In this document: positions 31,917-41,923 of the stretch, one piece after another | How the letters are laid out: each line of letters begins with the position of its first letter | How positions within the stretch are numbered: position 1 is the stretch's first letter | NCBI RefSeq assembly: GCF_009905375.1 | Contig: NC_133648.1 | Coordinates: forward strand, 21,879,884-21,943,883 | Direction: 5' to 3' | Length of the DNA stretch: 64,000 nt | Source: Apium graveolens | Lineage: Eukaryota > Streptophyta > Magnoliopsida > Apiales > Apiaceae | Notes under the pieces: model-generated | Databases searched by the model: none | Seen by the model: the letters and a program-made list of their open reading frames with translations, nothing else | Told to the model about the DNA's origin: nothing | Translations under genes and position numbers: made by a program

Positions 31917-32910
31917 GTAAAACAAAGAAAATCTTCATTCAAGAGCAAGACTGAATCTTCAATTCTTGAGCCTTATCACCTACTACATGTTGATCTATTT
32001 GGTCCAGTGAATGTCATGTCTATTGCAAAGAAAAAATATGCTATGGTCATAGTGGATGAGTTCACCAGATACACATGGGTGTATTTCTTGCACACAAAAA
32101 GTGAAACTGCATCTATCTTGATTGATCATGTCCAAAAACTGGATAAATTGGTTAAAGACTCTGTGAAAATCATAAGAAGTGACAAATTGTCCCTATGGAT
32201 TTATGAAATTGCATTCGCGTCCATTCGGGGTCGTCCGGAAGTGAATCAGAGCTGAAACGAATGGAACTCAGTTTCCGAATAATCCTCGTAAGGGGTAGTA
32301 CACGAGGTATGGAGAAAAAATTGAGGCGGCCCGTTTTTTGGATTTCCTTTCATAATTTGTCCCTATGGATTTATGAAATTACATTCGCGTCCATTCGGGA
32401 TTGTCCGGAAGTGAATCAGAGCTCTATGGCACTGAGTTCAAGAATTTGATTATGGAAGAATTCTGCAAAGACCAAGGAATCAAGCAGGAATTCTCTGCTC
32501 CTGGAACTCCACAGCAAAATAGAGTTGTTGAAAGAAAGAATAGAACTCTTATTGAAGCTGCACGAACTATGCTTGATGAAGCAAAGTTACCAACCTATTT
32601 TTGGGCTAAAGCTGTGCAGACTGCTTGTTTTACTCAGAGTGCAACACTTATCAATAAGCATGGGAAGACACCATATGAGATGGTGAAGAAAAAGAAGGCA
32701 AATCTGAAGTATTTTCATGTATTTGGATGCAAGTATTTTGTTCTTAAGACTCATCCTGAACAGCTATCCAAATTTGATCTAAAAGCTGATGAAGGAATTT
32801 TTGTTGGATATCCACTTTCCACAAAAGCCTTTAGAGTCTATAATTTAAGAACAAGGGTTGTCATGGAATCTATCAATGTCTATTTTGATGATAAGAAGAT
32901 TACTGTACTT
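31917..32910 (+). pseudogene. Copia-A integrase, split by a 241-bp insert
   Basis: Inserts the DNA copy into the genome. First part (31917-32185): YHLLHVDLFGPVNVMSIAKK with the first catalytic Asp, VIVDEFTRYTWVYFLHTKSE, and VKIIRSD with the second Asp right at the break. After the insert (32186-32426) the frame continues GTEFKNLIMEEFCKDQGIKQ, FSAPGTPQQNRVVERKNRTL with the catalytic Glu, then FHVFGCKYFVLKTHPEQLSK and GIFVGYPLSTKAFRVYNL. The insert length shifts the frame by one. The downstream part is open until a Gln-type codon changed to TAA at 32911. Confidence 0.9.
32186..32426 (+). repeat. 241-bp foreign insert with 170-bp periodicity
   Basis: Removing it restores the reading between ..AGTGACAA and TGGCACTGAG, so its limits are close to exact. 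A ~70-bp stretch (TTGTCCCTATGGATTTATGA ... GAAGTGAATCAGAGCT) is present twice, with GTCCCTATGG starting at 32189 and 32359: a step of 170 bp. The copies differ at about three positions. Between them is GAAACGAATGGAACTCAGTT to GATTTCCTTTCATAA. Thus 1.4 copies of a 170-bp tandem repeat, richer in CpG than its surroundings. No target duplication or inverted ends seen. Confidence 0.8.
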
Positions 32911-34374
32911 TAAGATTTCAATGATCATGATCAGCTGAGATTTGAGAATGAAGTTTTAAATTCTGATTCTGTAAATCCTGACAGTCTAAATCATGACAGT
33001 CTAAATCCTGATACTGCAAACTCTGATGGGTTAAACTTTAATATCATTGAAACTGTGTTGACTATGCCAAAGGAAAATGCACCTGTACAGGGGGAGCATA
33101 TTGAAGATCCAACCACATCTCAAGAAGTATCAGAACCTAGAACAGGCTCTTTAAGTTCTGATTCGTCAAGTTCTGATGGGGCAAGTTCTGATAATTCTGG
33201 AAACTCAAATTCTGATTCATCAAGTTCTGATGGGGAAAGTTCTGATAATTCTAGAAACTCAAATTCTGAAGGATCCAACTCAGAGAGCATAATTTTAGGG
33301 GGAGCATCAGAGAATGTTGATGGAGACAACATGGATCATGGGGGAGCATCCAGTTCTAGAAATAACCTTCCATCTGCAAGGAAGTGGACTAAAGCACATA
33401 CACCTGCCTTGATTATTGGAGATCCTAAAGCAGGTATTAGAACTAGAATAGCAACATCAAATGAATGTCTCAATCATTCTTTTCTTTCTCAGATTGAACC
33501 AAAGAAAGTAGAAGAAGCTCTTCAAGATGCTGATTGGGTGCAAGCAATGCAGGAAGAGTTAAATGAATTTGAAAGAAATAAAGTTTGGACCCTAGTGCCA
33601 AGACCAAAGAATAGATCTGTTGTTGGTACAAAATGGGTGTTCAGAAACAAAACTGATAGTGATGGCATAATTACAAGGAATAAAGCAAGGCTGGTTGCAA
33701 AAGGATACTCTCAACATGAGGGAATTGATTATGTTGAAACATTTGCACCAGTTGCTAGATTGGAAGCCATAAGGATATTTTTTGCTTATGCTGCTCACAA
33801 AAAGTTTACATTCTTTCAAATGGATGTAAAAAGTGCTTTTCTTAATGGAGAATTAGAAGAAGAAGTGTATGTTGAATAACCTCCAGTTTTTGTATATTCA
33901 AAATTTCCTCATCATGTCTACAGACTTGATAAAGCACTTTTTGGCCTTAAGCAAGCTCCAAGAGCATGGTATGAGACATTAGCTCAGTTTCTTCTGGAAA
34001 GTGGATTTAACAGAGGGACTATTGACAAAACATTTTTTTATCTCAACCATGGAAAGGACTTACTTTTGGTGTAGATATATGTTGATGATATCATTTTTGG
34101 TTCTACAAATGACAGAATTTGTAAAAGGTTTGCCAAGCTAATTGTAGTCAAGATATCAAATGAGTATGATGGGAGTACTTAGCTATTTTCCGGGCCTTCA
34201 AGTCAAGTAGACCTAATATCATGTATGTTACCTGTCTTTGTGCAAGATTTCAAGCAGATCCAAGAGAACCTCACTTAACAGCTGTAAAAAGAATTTTCAA
34301 GTACCTTAAGGGTACAACTGATCTAGGATTGTGGTATCCTAGGGAATCAGACTTTAAGCTAATAGGTTACTCAG
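32911..34374 (+). pseudogene. Copia-A reverse transcriptase and RNase H remnant
   Basis: After a TAA at 32911 the same frame gives a low-complexity linker with repeated [14 protein letters not shown] units (33140-33280), then [102 protein letters not shown] and the catalytic [18 protein letters not shown] (about 34078-34130). Stops at 33878-33880 and 34072-34074 are Gln codons changed by C to T. At 34207 a 194-bp deletion (judged against Copia-H) joins two CAAG words; the frame then gives [20 protein letters not shown] and FKLIGYSEA, where RNase H breaks off at about 34374. Confidence 0.9.
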
Positions 34375-35057
34375 AAGCAAGAGACAAATCAGGATTGGGT
34401 AGTTCTAAAGAGAAGAGAGTAAACAATACTACCAATGATCCAACTTCCTTAAGGGAACCAGGAGTAGGAACAACTCCTGAAAGATTGAATCAACTTGAAT
34501 CTATACAAATGGTTTACCACTCTGTTTTGAAAGAAAATATCATGTTATACTTTATGACAGATGGGAGGGTATTCCAGATCAGGGAGAATGCAATTGCATT
34601 GAAGTATTTTGAAGAACTGGAACATGTTCTATTTCTACTTCAAGTGAAAAACAGATCAACAGATGGTGCTGCAGGTTGTTTAAAATCAAATATTCAAAGA
34701 TAGAAGAAACTTTACTCTGTAAAGTCTGACAGGCCATACTGTCCGAAGTACAGATCTCACAGTGGAGATATTGTTGAAATGAAGCCTAATACTGCTAAAA
34801 TCATCACTACATTTTCTGGTATTAAGGGACTTGACTTCAATCTAGAATCTGATAAAGCCTATATCATCACACTAGATCAGGATATAAGGAAAGCTAAAAT
34901 AAATGATCTCAGGGCTGCTATCTTTCAAACTGGTGAAGATATAGTTGAACTGAAAAATGCTAAAAGGAGGATGGTTAATGAACTTGAATATGCTGAGAGA
35001 AGTCTGTTGAAGAACTATCTCACAACAACTCCTGATATCAAAGAGATCAGAAATTGA
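34375..35057 (+). pseudogene. Copia-A remnant of the post-pol extra ORF
   Basis: From 34376 the sequence RDKSGLGSSKEKRVNNTTND matches Copia-D (RDKSGLGSADERRIHNTTND) and continues PERLNQLESIQMVYHSVLKE, IMLYFMTDGRVFQIRENAIA, LKYFEELEHVLFLLQVKNRS and, after a stop near 34701, DLRAAIFQTGEDIVELKNAK and RRMVNELEYAERSLLKNYLT, ending EIRN* at 35055-35057. The join with RNase H at GYSEA/RDK removed the rest of RNase H, the pol end and the N-terminal ~three quarters of this frame. C-terminal part: predicted strands, then a long charged helix. Function unknown. Confidence 0.8.
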
Positions 35058-35261
35058 AGCCAAGTCAAAGATCTACAACTGCTTAAATTCTGAAGTGTAT
35101 ACAGACTGAAGCTGATATCAGACTTTTAGGATGGTAAAGCTACAAGGACTGTAAGTTGTAGTTATATAGTCAAATTCTCATGCATTTGTACTTAATGTTT
35201 TTGACATCATCAAATATCTGTTAAACTTGTATATTATGCTAATTTATAAGTTGGGGGAGAT
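35058..35261 (+). other. Copia-A 3' untranslated region and polypurine tract
   Basis: About 190 bp of AT-rich sequence followed by AAGTTGGGGGAGAT (to 35261), the polypurine tract, directly before the LTR start at 35262. The same 3' stretch is found inverted in Copia-D (46091-46290). Confidence 0.85.
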
Positions 35262-35864
35262 TGTTAGATATATTTGTGATGTCATGACTAATATGATTTG
35301 TGTTTAGTTTTCAGATCTTACTTAACAGGACAAATCAGGACTTAACTGGAAATCAGTACTTATATTGAAGTCAGGACTTAAGATATCAGAACTTAAGTTG
35401 TTAGAACTTAAGTTATCAGGAGATAATATCAAGACTTAAGGAGATGTTCAGATAAGGAAGGCGGCCGATGGAAAGGAAAGAAGATCAAGACAAACATAAA
35501 AAGAGATATGCATGAAGAAGAATTTTATGAAGAATATAATACTTGGAAGAAAAGATAACTAGTTGATATATATTAGGAAGCAGAATTATATTCGATATCA
35601 ATTAGAAGATTATCTTATAACTGTGTAGTATATAAACACAGACATATGGTTTACACTATATGTGTTATCTTAATCGAGAATATTATTCATTGTAATCCTA
35701 GCAGCTCTCGTGATAATTTGTTCATCACTGAGAGAGAACAGTTCTTTGTAACAGAGTTTATTGTGTTGAATAAAATCTGTGTTTTGTTACTTGAGTTCTT
35801 ATATTCGATTTGATTGTAGTAAACACTGTATTCAACCCCCTTCTACAGTGTGTGTGACCTAATA
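35262..35864 (+). repeat. 3' LTR of Copia-A (603 bp)
   Basis: Starts TGTTAGATATATTTGTGATG; the end reads GACCTAATA, so the terminal CA has become TA. TATA box at 35629-35636. One 15-bp U3 unit and part of another are lost compared with the 5' LTR. Confidence 0.95.
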
Positions 35865-36822
35865 AATTACATGAATCGTTTGTTCAATTAACCAGCATAC
35901 ATCGACTGCAAATCATCATACAAAACTATATCAATCATCAAATCATTCATATAAACCAATAATCAAAAAGTCCTAATTCGAACATAAACCCTAGAAATCA
36001 AAATTGAAAAATAAGGAATCAAAACATGAAATTGATACCAGAAATCGAAAGAACAGATCGAGAGGATCAATTTGAGTACCCACATCGATCGATTGGGTGC
36101 TGGAAATTGATCAAAATCAAGGTTTGATTGCATGACCCGAATCCGAATTCCTGACTCGATTTTAGAGAATTAATCTGATTTTTCTGATTTTTAATAATTA
36201 ATTACAAATAATGAAATAAAAATTAGGTTATTTATAGTAGTAAAAATAATACTGTAATTAAAATTAAGGCCCTGCTTATACATCTAATAAAATTAATTGG
36301 CCCATAATTAATAATTTTTGAGTATTAATTTCTAATTTTGAAATATTTTATATATACGATATATATGTCAAAAATTCCCAAAAATTGTGATTAATTAAAA
36401 AATGCAAAGAAATGGAATATTTGAAATTCCCATAATTTAATAAAAATAAAAATATGATTTTTGTAGGTTTATGACACCCGAATGGGCCCGGAAAAGTCAT
36501 TTTTCACGAAACGAGAAAATTTAAAAAATAATTGGATGTTCAGAATAAAGCGATGGTACAAGTCATTCTATGAAAAATAAGGCCAATTATTTTATTTTTA
36601 ATATCAGCTATTAAAACAAGGTTTGGGTATATAACTTTTGATACGAAAGCCTTTAACACGAAACAAAATACCCGATAAATATCCAAAAAATATACTGACG
36701 TTACAGATCCACATAGCATATAATAGTTAGGGTTTTATGACTAAATACACATAATAAAATAACAAAACACATAATTTACCTTTATTATGATACAATACAA
36801 GCGTAATTTCCCAGTCGTTACA
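35865..36822 (-). repeat. 3' LTR of G1, inner part
   Basis: Resumes after Copia-A with the duplicated AATTA and matches 44275-45222 (e.g. GAACAGATCGAGAGGATCAA, CAAAAATTCCCAAAAATTGT). Ends CCCAGTCGTTACA at 36822. Confidence 0.9.
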
Positions 36823-36836
36823 TCCTTCCCCCTTAA
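36823..36836 (-). other. Polypurine tract of G1
   Basis: Plus strand TCCTTCCCCCTTAA; TTAAGGGGGAAGGA on the minus strand next to the LTR start TGTAACGACTGGG. Confidence 0.85.
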
Positions 36837-36860
36837 TAGGATTATGTCCTCAGAATCTCT

Positions 36861-37238
36861 CTAAGAAAATAACTGGGGACATTTTTCTAACATTTCAATC
36901 TCAAGTTCCCATGTTGACTCTTCAACCATAGGATTTCTCCACAAAACTTGTACTAAAGGTACAGACTTATTTCTCAATACTCGTTCCTGCCGATCTAGAA
37001 TTCTTATTGGCTGCTCTACATAAGACAAATCAGCTTGAATCCCTATCGGTTCATATTTTATTACATGCCTAGAATCAGGATTATATCTCTTAAGCAATGA
37101 CACGTGAAACACATTATGAATATGCTGCATATGAGGCGGTAAGGCTAACTCGTACGCAACTTTCCCGACTTTCTTCAAGATTTCAAATGGACCAACGTAT
37201 CGTGGCTTTAGTTTACCTTTATTACCAAACCTGGTCAA
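36861..37238 (-). pseudogene. G1 integrase C-terminus and chromodomain
   Basis: Open for 125 codons. [20 protein letters not shown] is the GPY/F-like end of integrase; [19 protein letters not shown] and [20 protein letters not shown] lead to the chromodomain [20 protein letters not shown] ending CPQLFS* at 36861. The Trp/Trp..E.STWE pattern is that of plant chromovirus chromodomains, which read histone marks and target integration. This is the best evidence that G1 is a Tekay/Del-type chromovirus. It has a frameshift relative to the upstream integrase. Confidence 0.85.
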
Positions 37239-37379
37239 TCATTTCCATGGCGATACTTTTAGAAACACATGTTCTCCTCCTTGGTAATCCATATCCTTCC
37301 TGGTTTGATCTGCATATTTACGTTATCGAGTTTGCGCTTCCTCTAGTCGCTTTTGGATAAGCTCTACTTTTTCCTTGGT

Positions 37380-38367
37380 CTACTGAATCAATTCTGGACC
37401 TAGAATTCTACGTTCACCAACTTCATCCCAATACACAGGTGATCTACACTTCCTTCTGTATAAAGCTTCATAACGTGGTAGTCCAATACTTGCATGATAG
37501 CTGTTATTATAAGAAAATTCCACAAATGGTACATGTTCGTCCCAACTGCCTTCAAAATTAATCTCACACACCAATAACATATCTTCAATTGTTTGAATCG
37601 TCCTTTCACTCTGTCCGTCCGTTTGCGGATGATAAGAGGTACTCATATTCAATTAGTGCCTAAGCATTCCTAAAATTATCTCTAGAATCTTAAATTGAAA
37701 TGTGGATCTTGATTAGATACTATGGATACAGAAACTCAATGACGCATCACGATTTCCTTGAGATATAAATGCACTAACTTGTCGATCGAAAACCTTTCAT
37801 TGATTGGGAGAAAATGTGTTGACTTAGTTAGTCTATCGATGATTACCCATATTGCATCATGGTTTGCTCTGGTTCGTGGAAGTCCTACCACAAAATCCAT
37901 TGCTAGATGTTCCCATTTCCATTCTGGAATATCCAGTGGTTGTAGTAATCCGCTTAGATGTTGATGTTCTGCTTTCACTCGTTGCATATGTAACATTTAC
38001 TTACTCATTCCGCTATTTCTTTCTTCATATTTGGCCACCAAAAGTTTTCTTTCAAATATCGATACATCTTGGTGCTTTGTGGATGTATGGAATATCTTGA
38101 GTTGTGAGCGTCCCGTAGGATTTCTTCTTATAATTCTGGTACATTAGGTATCCAGATTCTTGATGAAAATCACAAAATTCCTTTATCATCTTTCTGACTT
38201 GTGATTTCTTCTCCTGTTAAGTTGTCATCTTCTTGACTCATTATTTCTTCATGACATCTTCGAATCTTTAACAACAGTTCAGGTTGTAATGTCATTGCAT
38301 AATTCATCTCAGTAGATTCTTCTGGAATACGAACTTCAATTTCCAAATTTTCAAACTCTCGTATCAA
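37380..38367 (-). pseudogene. G1 integrase, broken
   Basis: The minus strand shows a linker (38170-38367: REFENLEIEVRIPEE), worn zinc-binding sequence (HPQSTKMYRYLKENFWWPNM), then 37736-37996 with MQRVKAEHQHLSGLLQPLDI, WKWEHLAMDFVVGLPRTRAN (first catalytic Asp) and DAIWVIIDRLTKSTHFLPIN, and 37380-37652 with TSYHPQTDGQSERTIQTIED (catalytic Glu in QSER) and FVEFSYNNSYHASIGLPRYE. A frameshift and stops separate the pieces; the sequence with the second Asp (about 37655-37735) is scrambled. Confidence 0.85.
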
Positions 38368-38379
38368 CTCTTATGAGGA

Positions 38380-39238
38380 AGTTAACCTATTCAATCTTTC
38401 TTTCTGACTTAACTCATCTGCTACAAAATTTGCTTTTCCTAGATGACAGCTGATTGTAACATCATACTCCTTTATCAATTCTAGCCATCTTTGTTATCTC
38501 ATATTGAGTTCCTTCTGTGTAAAGATATACTTTAAGCTTTTATGATCCGTGTAAATTTCACACTTTTCACCATAAAGATAATGTCTCCAAAGTTTTAGTG
38601 CGAACACGATTGTTGCTAGTTCCAGATCATGCATAGGATATTTCTGTTCATGAGGTTTCAGTTGCCTAGAGGCATATGCAATTCCGTTACCATGCTGCAT
38701 TAATACGCATCCTAGTCCACAGTAGGAAGCATCGCTAGAAATAACAAAATCCCCTTGCTTGTCTGGTAGCACAAGTACTGGTGCAGTCACCAATTGGTTC
38801 TTCAATTCCTGAAAACTTCCTTCACATTTTTCATCCCATGCGAACCTTTCATTCTTTCGAGTCAACTTGGTTAATGGCGTAGCTGTCTTCATAAAATCCT
38901 TAACAAATCTTCTATAATAACCCCCCAATCCCAAGAGTCGGTGTCTTTGTCTCTCCTACTTCAATACGGCTTCAATTTTTGCTGGATCAACCTTGATTCC
39001 TTCCATGCTAATGATATGGCCTAGAAATTGCACTTCCCCTAGCCAAAATTCATATTTCGAAAACTTTGCGTAAAGCTGTTCCTTTCTTAAGATTTCCAAG
39101 GTAATTCTCAAATGCTTGGCATGTTCTTCTTTGGTCTTTGAGTAAATCAAGATGTCATCAATAAATACAATCACAAATTTATCCAAATACTTTTTGAATA
39201 CTCTGTTCATAAGATCCATGAACTAATTTTATAATTAA
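38380..39238 (-). pseudogene. G1 reverse transcriptase (C-terminal half) and RNase H
   Basis: Starts abruptly after the protease at about 39238: [20 protein letters not shown], catalytic [40 protein letters not shown]; a stop at 38956 is at a position usually Trp. After a short gap [20 protein letters not shown], then RNase [61 protein letters not shown] and [12 protein letters not shown] (stop 38494). RNase H end and linker follow to 38380 with stops. The first half of RT, including the SGYHQ region seen in G3, is deleted, so the element cannot replicate by itself. Confidence 0.9.
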
Positions 39239-39486
39239 CGTCTCGCCCAACCGTTGAATTTCACAACATATCTTATTAATAAATACCTCAGAAATAAAAC
39301 ATCTTGTGGCTCTAGAATCAATCAATACTTTTGCATTAACCGAGTTTACAGGAAGCGTACCTACAATCACACTTGGACTCTGTATAGCTTCCTTCATAGT
39401 CACATTAAAAGTCCTTGCCCTAGGCTGATTCTGATGTGGTGGTGGAGGTAATGCCAATACTCTCGGAACGCTAGCTGCCATCGCTG
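39239..39486 (-). pseudogene. G1 protease, active site altered
   Basis: Same frame as gag. RARTFNVTMKEAIQSPSVIV, VNAKVLIDSRATRCFISEVF. The catalytic triad D-S/T-G is here DSR: Gly changed to Arg, while G3 has DSGATRSFVS at the same place. The frame breaks after LGETLIIK at about 39239 where a deletion joins protease to mid-RT. Confidence 0.8.
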
Positions 39487-40550
39487 GTCCTCTACAATCC
39501 CTGGCAACATGCCCTTTCTTCCCACATTAGAAACAAGTTACTTCTATTCTTCCTGCTAGACATTCATTGGAGTAGTGCCCTTTCTGCTTACACTTGAAGC
39601 ATATCACTTCTGCTTTGTTGCAGATGCCTGTATGTTTCTCACCACATGTCTTGCAATATGGCAATGGTGGTCTGACCATTCCCTGCTGGTTTGGAGCTTG
39701 GAAATGATTACTTGCTCTCTGATTGCCTTGTCCTGTCCTTTTGAAGTTCATATTTTCCTGAGCTTGAAATCCTGGTTTCCTGTTAGAAAGGTTCTGAAAA
39801 TTCCCTTGTCCCTTTTCCTTCTGGGACATCTCACTTTCCCCTTCAATTATCATGGCTTTCTGAACCACGGATGTATATATCGTCAACTCAAATATTGCCA
39901 CTCTGCTACAAATCCATGGCTGCAATTTCTGTTGGAATCTCTTAGCCCATTTCTCATCAGTATCAACCTGTTCTGGAACAAACCTAGCCAATTCTGTAAA
40001 CTTGGTTTCATATTCAGTCACCGACGTGTTCCCTTGCTTCAACTCCAAGAACTTGATTTCCATCTTGTTCTTCATAAAATGAGGAAAATACATTTCCAAA
40101 AACAATTCAATAAACTTATCCCAAGTCACGATGCCTTCACCTTCTAAAGATTTCTTAGATTCCCACCAATAATTTGCTTCTCCTTTCAAGAAATAACTAG
40201 CAAAATCAGTCTTCTAATCCTCTTCAACTTTTACAGGCGCAAATGCTTTCTCCATTTTTTTTAACCAAGCCCTAGCCTAGCCTTAGTAGGATCTGTTGTG
40301 CCCTCAAATTCTGGAGGCTTAACTGATTGAAACTGCTTAAAGGTAACCACAGGCACAACTGGTGGTATCTGAGGTTCAGGACGAGGTGGTTGTTGTAACA
40401 TTTGTTGCTGTAATTATTGTTGTAGCTGCATTTGCTGCTGCATCATTACCATATGTTGTTGCATCATATGGAACATTTGGTTCATAGGGTTATTATTTCG
40501 TTCTTCAGAGTTGCTGTTTGAGGTTTCAGTTCTGGTCTTTCTTTTTTGTG
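39487..40550 (-). pseudogene. G1 gag
   Basis: N-terminal Met/Gln-rich segment (MMQQHMVMMQQQMQ, near 40430-40470), then KQFQSVKPPEFEG, the capsid (GEANYWWESKKSLEGEGIVT, FIELFLEMYFPHFMKNKMEI, KFLELKQGNTSVTEYETKFT, WAKRFQQKLQPWICSRVAIF), a basic linker and zinc knuckles: YCKTCGEKHTGIC, CFKCKQKGHYSNEC and, after a stop at 39527, CGKKGHVARDC. Open from 40189 to 39527 (220 codons); frameshifts and stops upstream, with no clear start Met. Three-knuckle arrangement as in G3. It forms the particle and packs RNA. Confidence 0.85.
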
Positions 40551-41041
40551 CAATTTTCTGATAATAAGACAAATAGTTCTTTTAATAATTTTATTAAACA
40601 GTTGATAGTGGATAAAGAAACAAATTGACTTGTATTAAAACATGAAATTTAAATAGTATAGGATTTTTAACAAAGCATTTGAAACAAATTTTTAAAATTT
40701 CAAATAAATAAACTGAACAACATTATTTTAAACATTCCATTTATGAGACATAATTTAAAGATATGGAAAAATCGTAAAACAGTAAAGTAAATGTAAATGC
40801 TGTAAAAACTGAAAATTTAAATAAATGAGATAAGAAATTGAAAAAGGTTTATTTTATATAACTGACACCAGCATCAGGTGTTAATGCTTGATACAAAAGT
40901 CTAATGTAGAGTCTATCATAACTGCTGTCGATACATAACAAAACTGGGTACACGTATACATATCTAGTCTCACCATACTATAGCTGCCTCTATCTACATA
41001 TATCACATATACTACAACATCCCTGGTCCAACTGTCATATC
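40551..41041 (-). other. Spacer between the extra 5' ORF and gag in G1
   Basis: About 0.5 kb of AT-rich non-coding sequence. G3 has a spacer of similar length at 54087-54503. It could hold a ribosome entry or a splice site; nothing specific seen. Confidence 0.5.
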
Positions 41042-41738
41042 TTAGAACCCTGAAGGACTACGGCTCAACTTCTGCCGAAGAGTCTCAATAACTGACTGCG
41101 CAAGATGAGTAGCTCGATGAAACTCTATATAGGTGTAAGTCCCATCATGCACCAATGCATCCAACTTCTGAGAAGCGCTATACACCAATCTGGCTTGAGT
41201 GTTGATAATTGGTCCTCTATCTCTCTGATCAAACAATCCTATAATCTCTCTGCACCGGGACCTCCAATAATGTACATCCTCTCTCATACTGCTATACTTG
41301 TGATACGGTACCATGTGTGGCTCTCTGACCTATCCAACTGACTCCTGCGACTGGACTCTGGGTATCCCAGCAATACACTGCTGAGGTAATCCTAACTGCG
41401 ACCCTATATCATGTTCTCCCATCCCCTCAACTGGGCAATCTGAAACATCTCTGGAATTGGAGCATATATTGGCATAGGAAGTGGAGCTACAACCGATGAA
41501 ACTCTGCCTCAACCTCAGGTATAAACTGATAGTCGAAAGGTAATGGAGGTGGTATCAACGACTCGAAAAACTCCATAGGATCAAACATGTCAGGATCTGG
41601 GAACAGCTCAGGGGCTAGTAATGCTGGCTCCTGTGGTATCTCTGGTGGAGGTATCTGTGCCGGATCCTCAACCGGCGCTATTGGTATAACCGTGGCTACC
41701 GGTCCTGTAATGGTCCTCTCAGAAGATGATGATGCCAT
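41042..41738 (-). pseudogene. G1 extra ORF upstream of gag
   Basis: Lies between the primer site and gag. ATG at 41738 (MASSSSERTITGPVATVIPI). Proline-rich, acidic N-terminal half (IPPPEIPQEPALLAPELFPD, FDPMEFFESLIPPPLPFDYQ); a frameshift near 41510 leads to APLPMPIYAPIPEMFQ; after further shifts the C-terminal half reads YHKYSSMREDVHYWRSRCRE, YSASQKLDALVHDG and ATHLAQSVIETLRQKLSRSP, ending at 41042. This part looks helical. Total about 230 residues. G3 has a protein of similar plan at the same place (53551-54086) and G4 a decayed one. No recognised domain; not a usual chromovirus gene. A role in RNA packaging, regulation or silencing suppression is only a guess. Confidence 0.65.
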
Positions 41739-41908
41739 ATGATAATATAACCAAACACAAGATAAAAGAAGGTCACTCAGCATTCCTGAAACTTATAAAT
41801 TCCTAATCTTAAAAACTTTCTAAATCCTAATAATCCTATTCCTGTCTTATGTGATCTCCCTATCTTCACTTAATCCTAGTGTTCTTGTTTCAGGGACCAA
41901 AACCTACA

Positions 41909-41920
41909 GCTCCGATGCCA
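41909..41920 (-). other. Primer binding site of G1
   Basis: TGGCATCGGAGC on the minus strand, three bases after the LTR; two transitions from TGGTATCAGAGC, so tRNA-Met with CpG-type decay or variation. Confidence 0.75.
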
Positions 41921-41923
41921 AAT

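Larger units (their letters stand above)
15909..35864 (+). mobile_element. Copia-A, complete but defective Sirevirus-like element with nested G2
   Basis: 5' LTR 15909-16524, internal region, 3' LTR 35262-35864, flanked by the exact 5-bp duplication AATTA (15904-15908 and 35865-35869). Without Gypsy-G2 (17986-30435) its length is about 7.5 kb. Order: primer site, gag with zinc knuckles, protease, integrase, RT, remnant RNase H, remnant extra ORF, polypurine tract. By eye the two LTRs differ at about 22 of ~600 positions plus a few indels, so the element has been in place for some time. It is dead: many stops, a 241-bp insert in integrase, a 194-bp deletion in RT, and a deletion from RNase H into the extra ORF. 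Confidence 0.95.

Noticed and set aside
39575..40147. 190-codon plus-strand open frame, hydrophobic, resembling a membrane protein
   Set aside because: It is the complement of the G1 gag frame on the minus strand, which has clear capsid and zinc-knuckle motifs.
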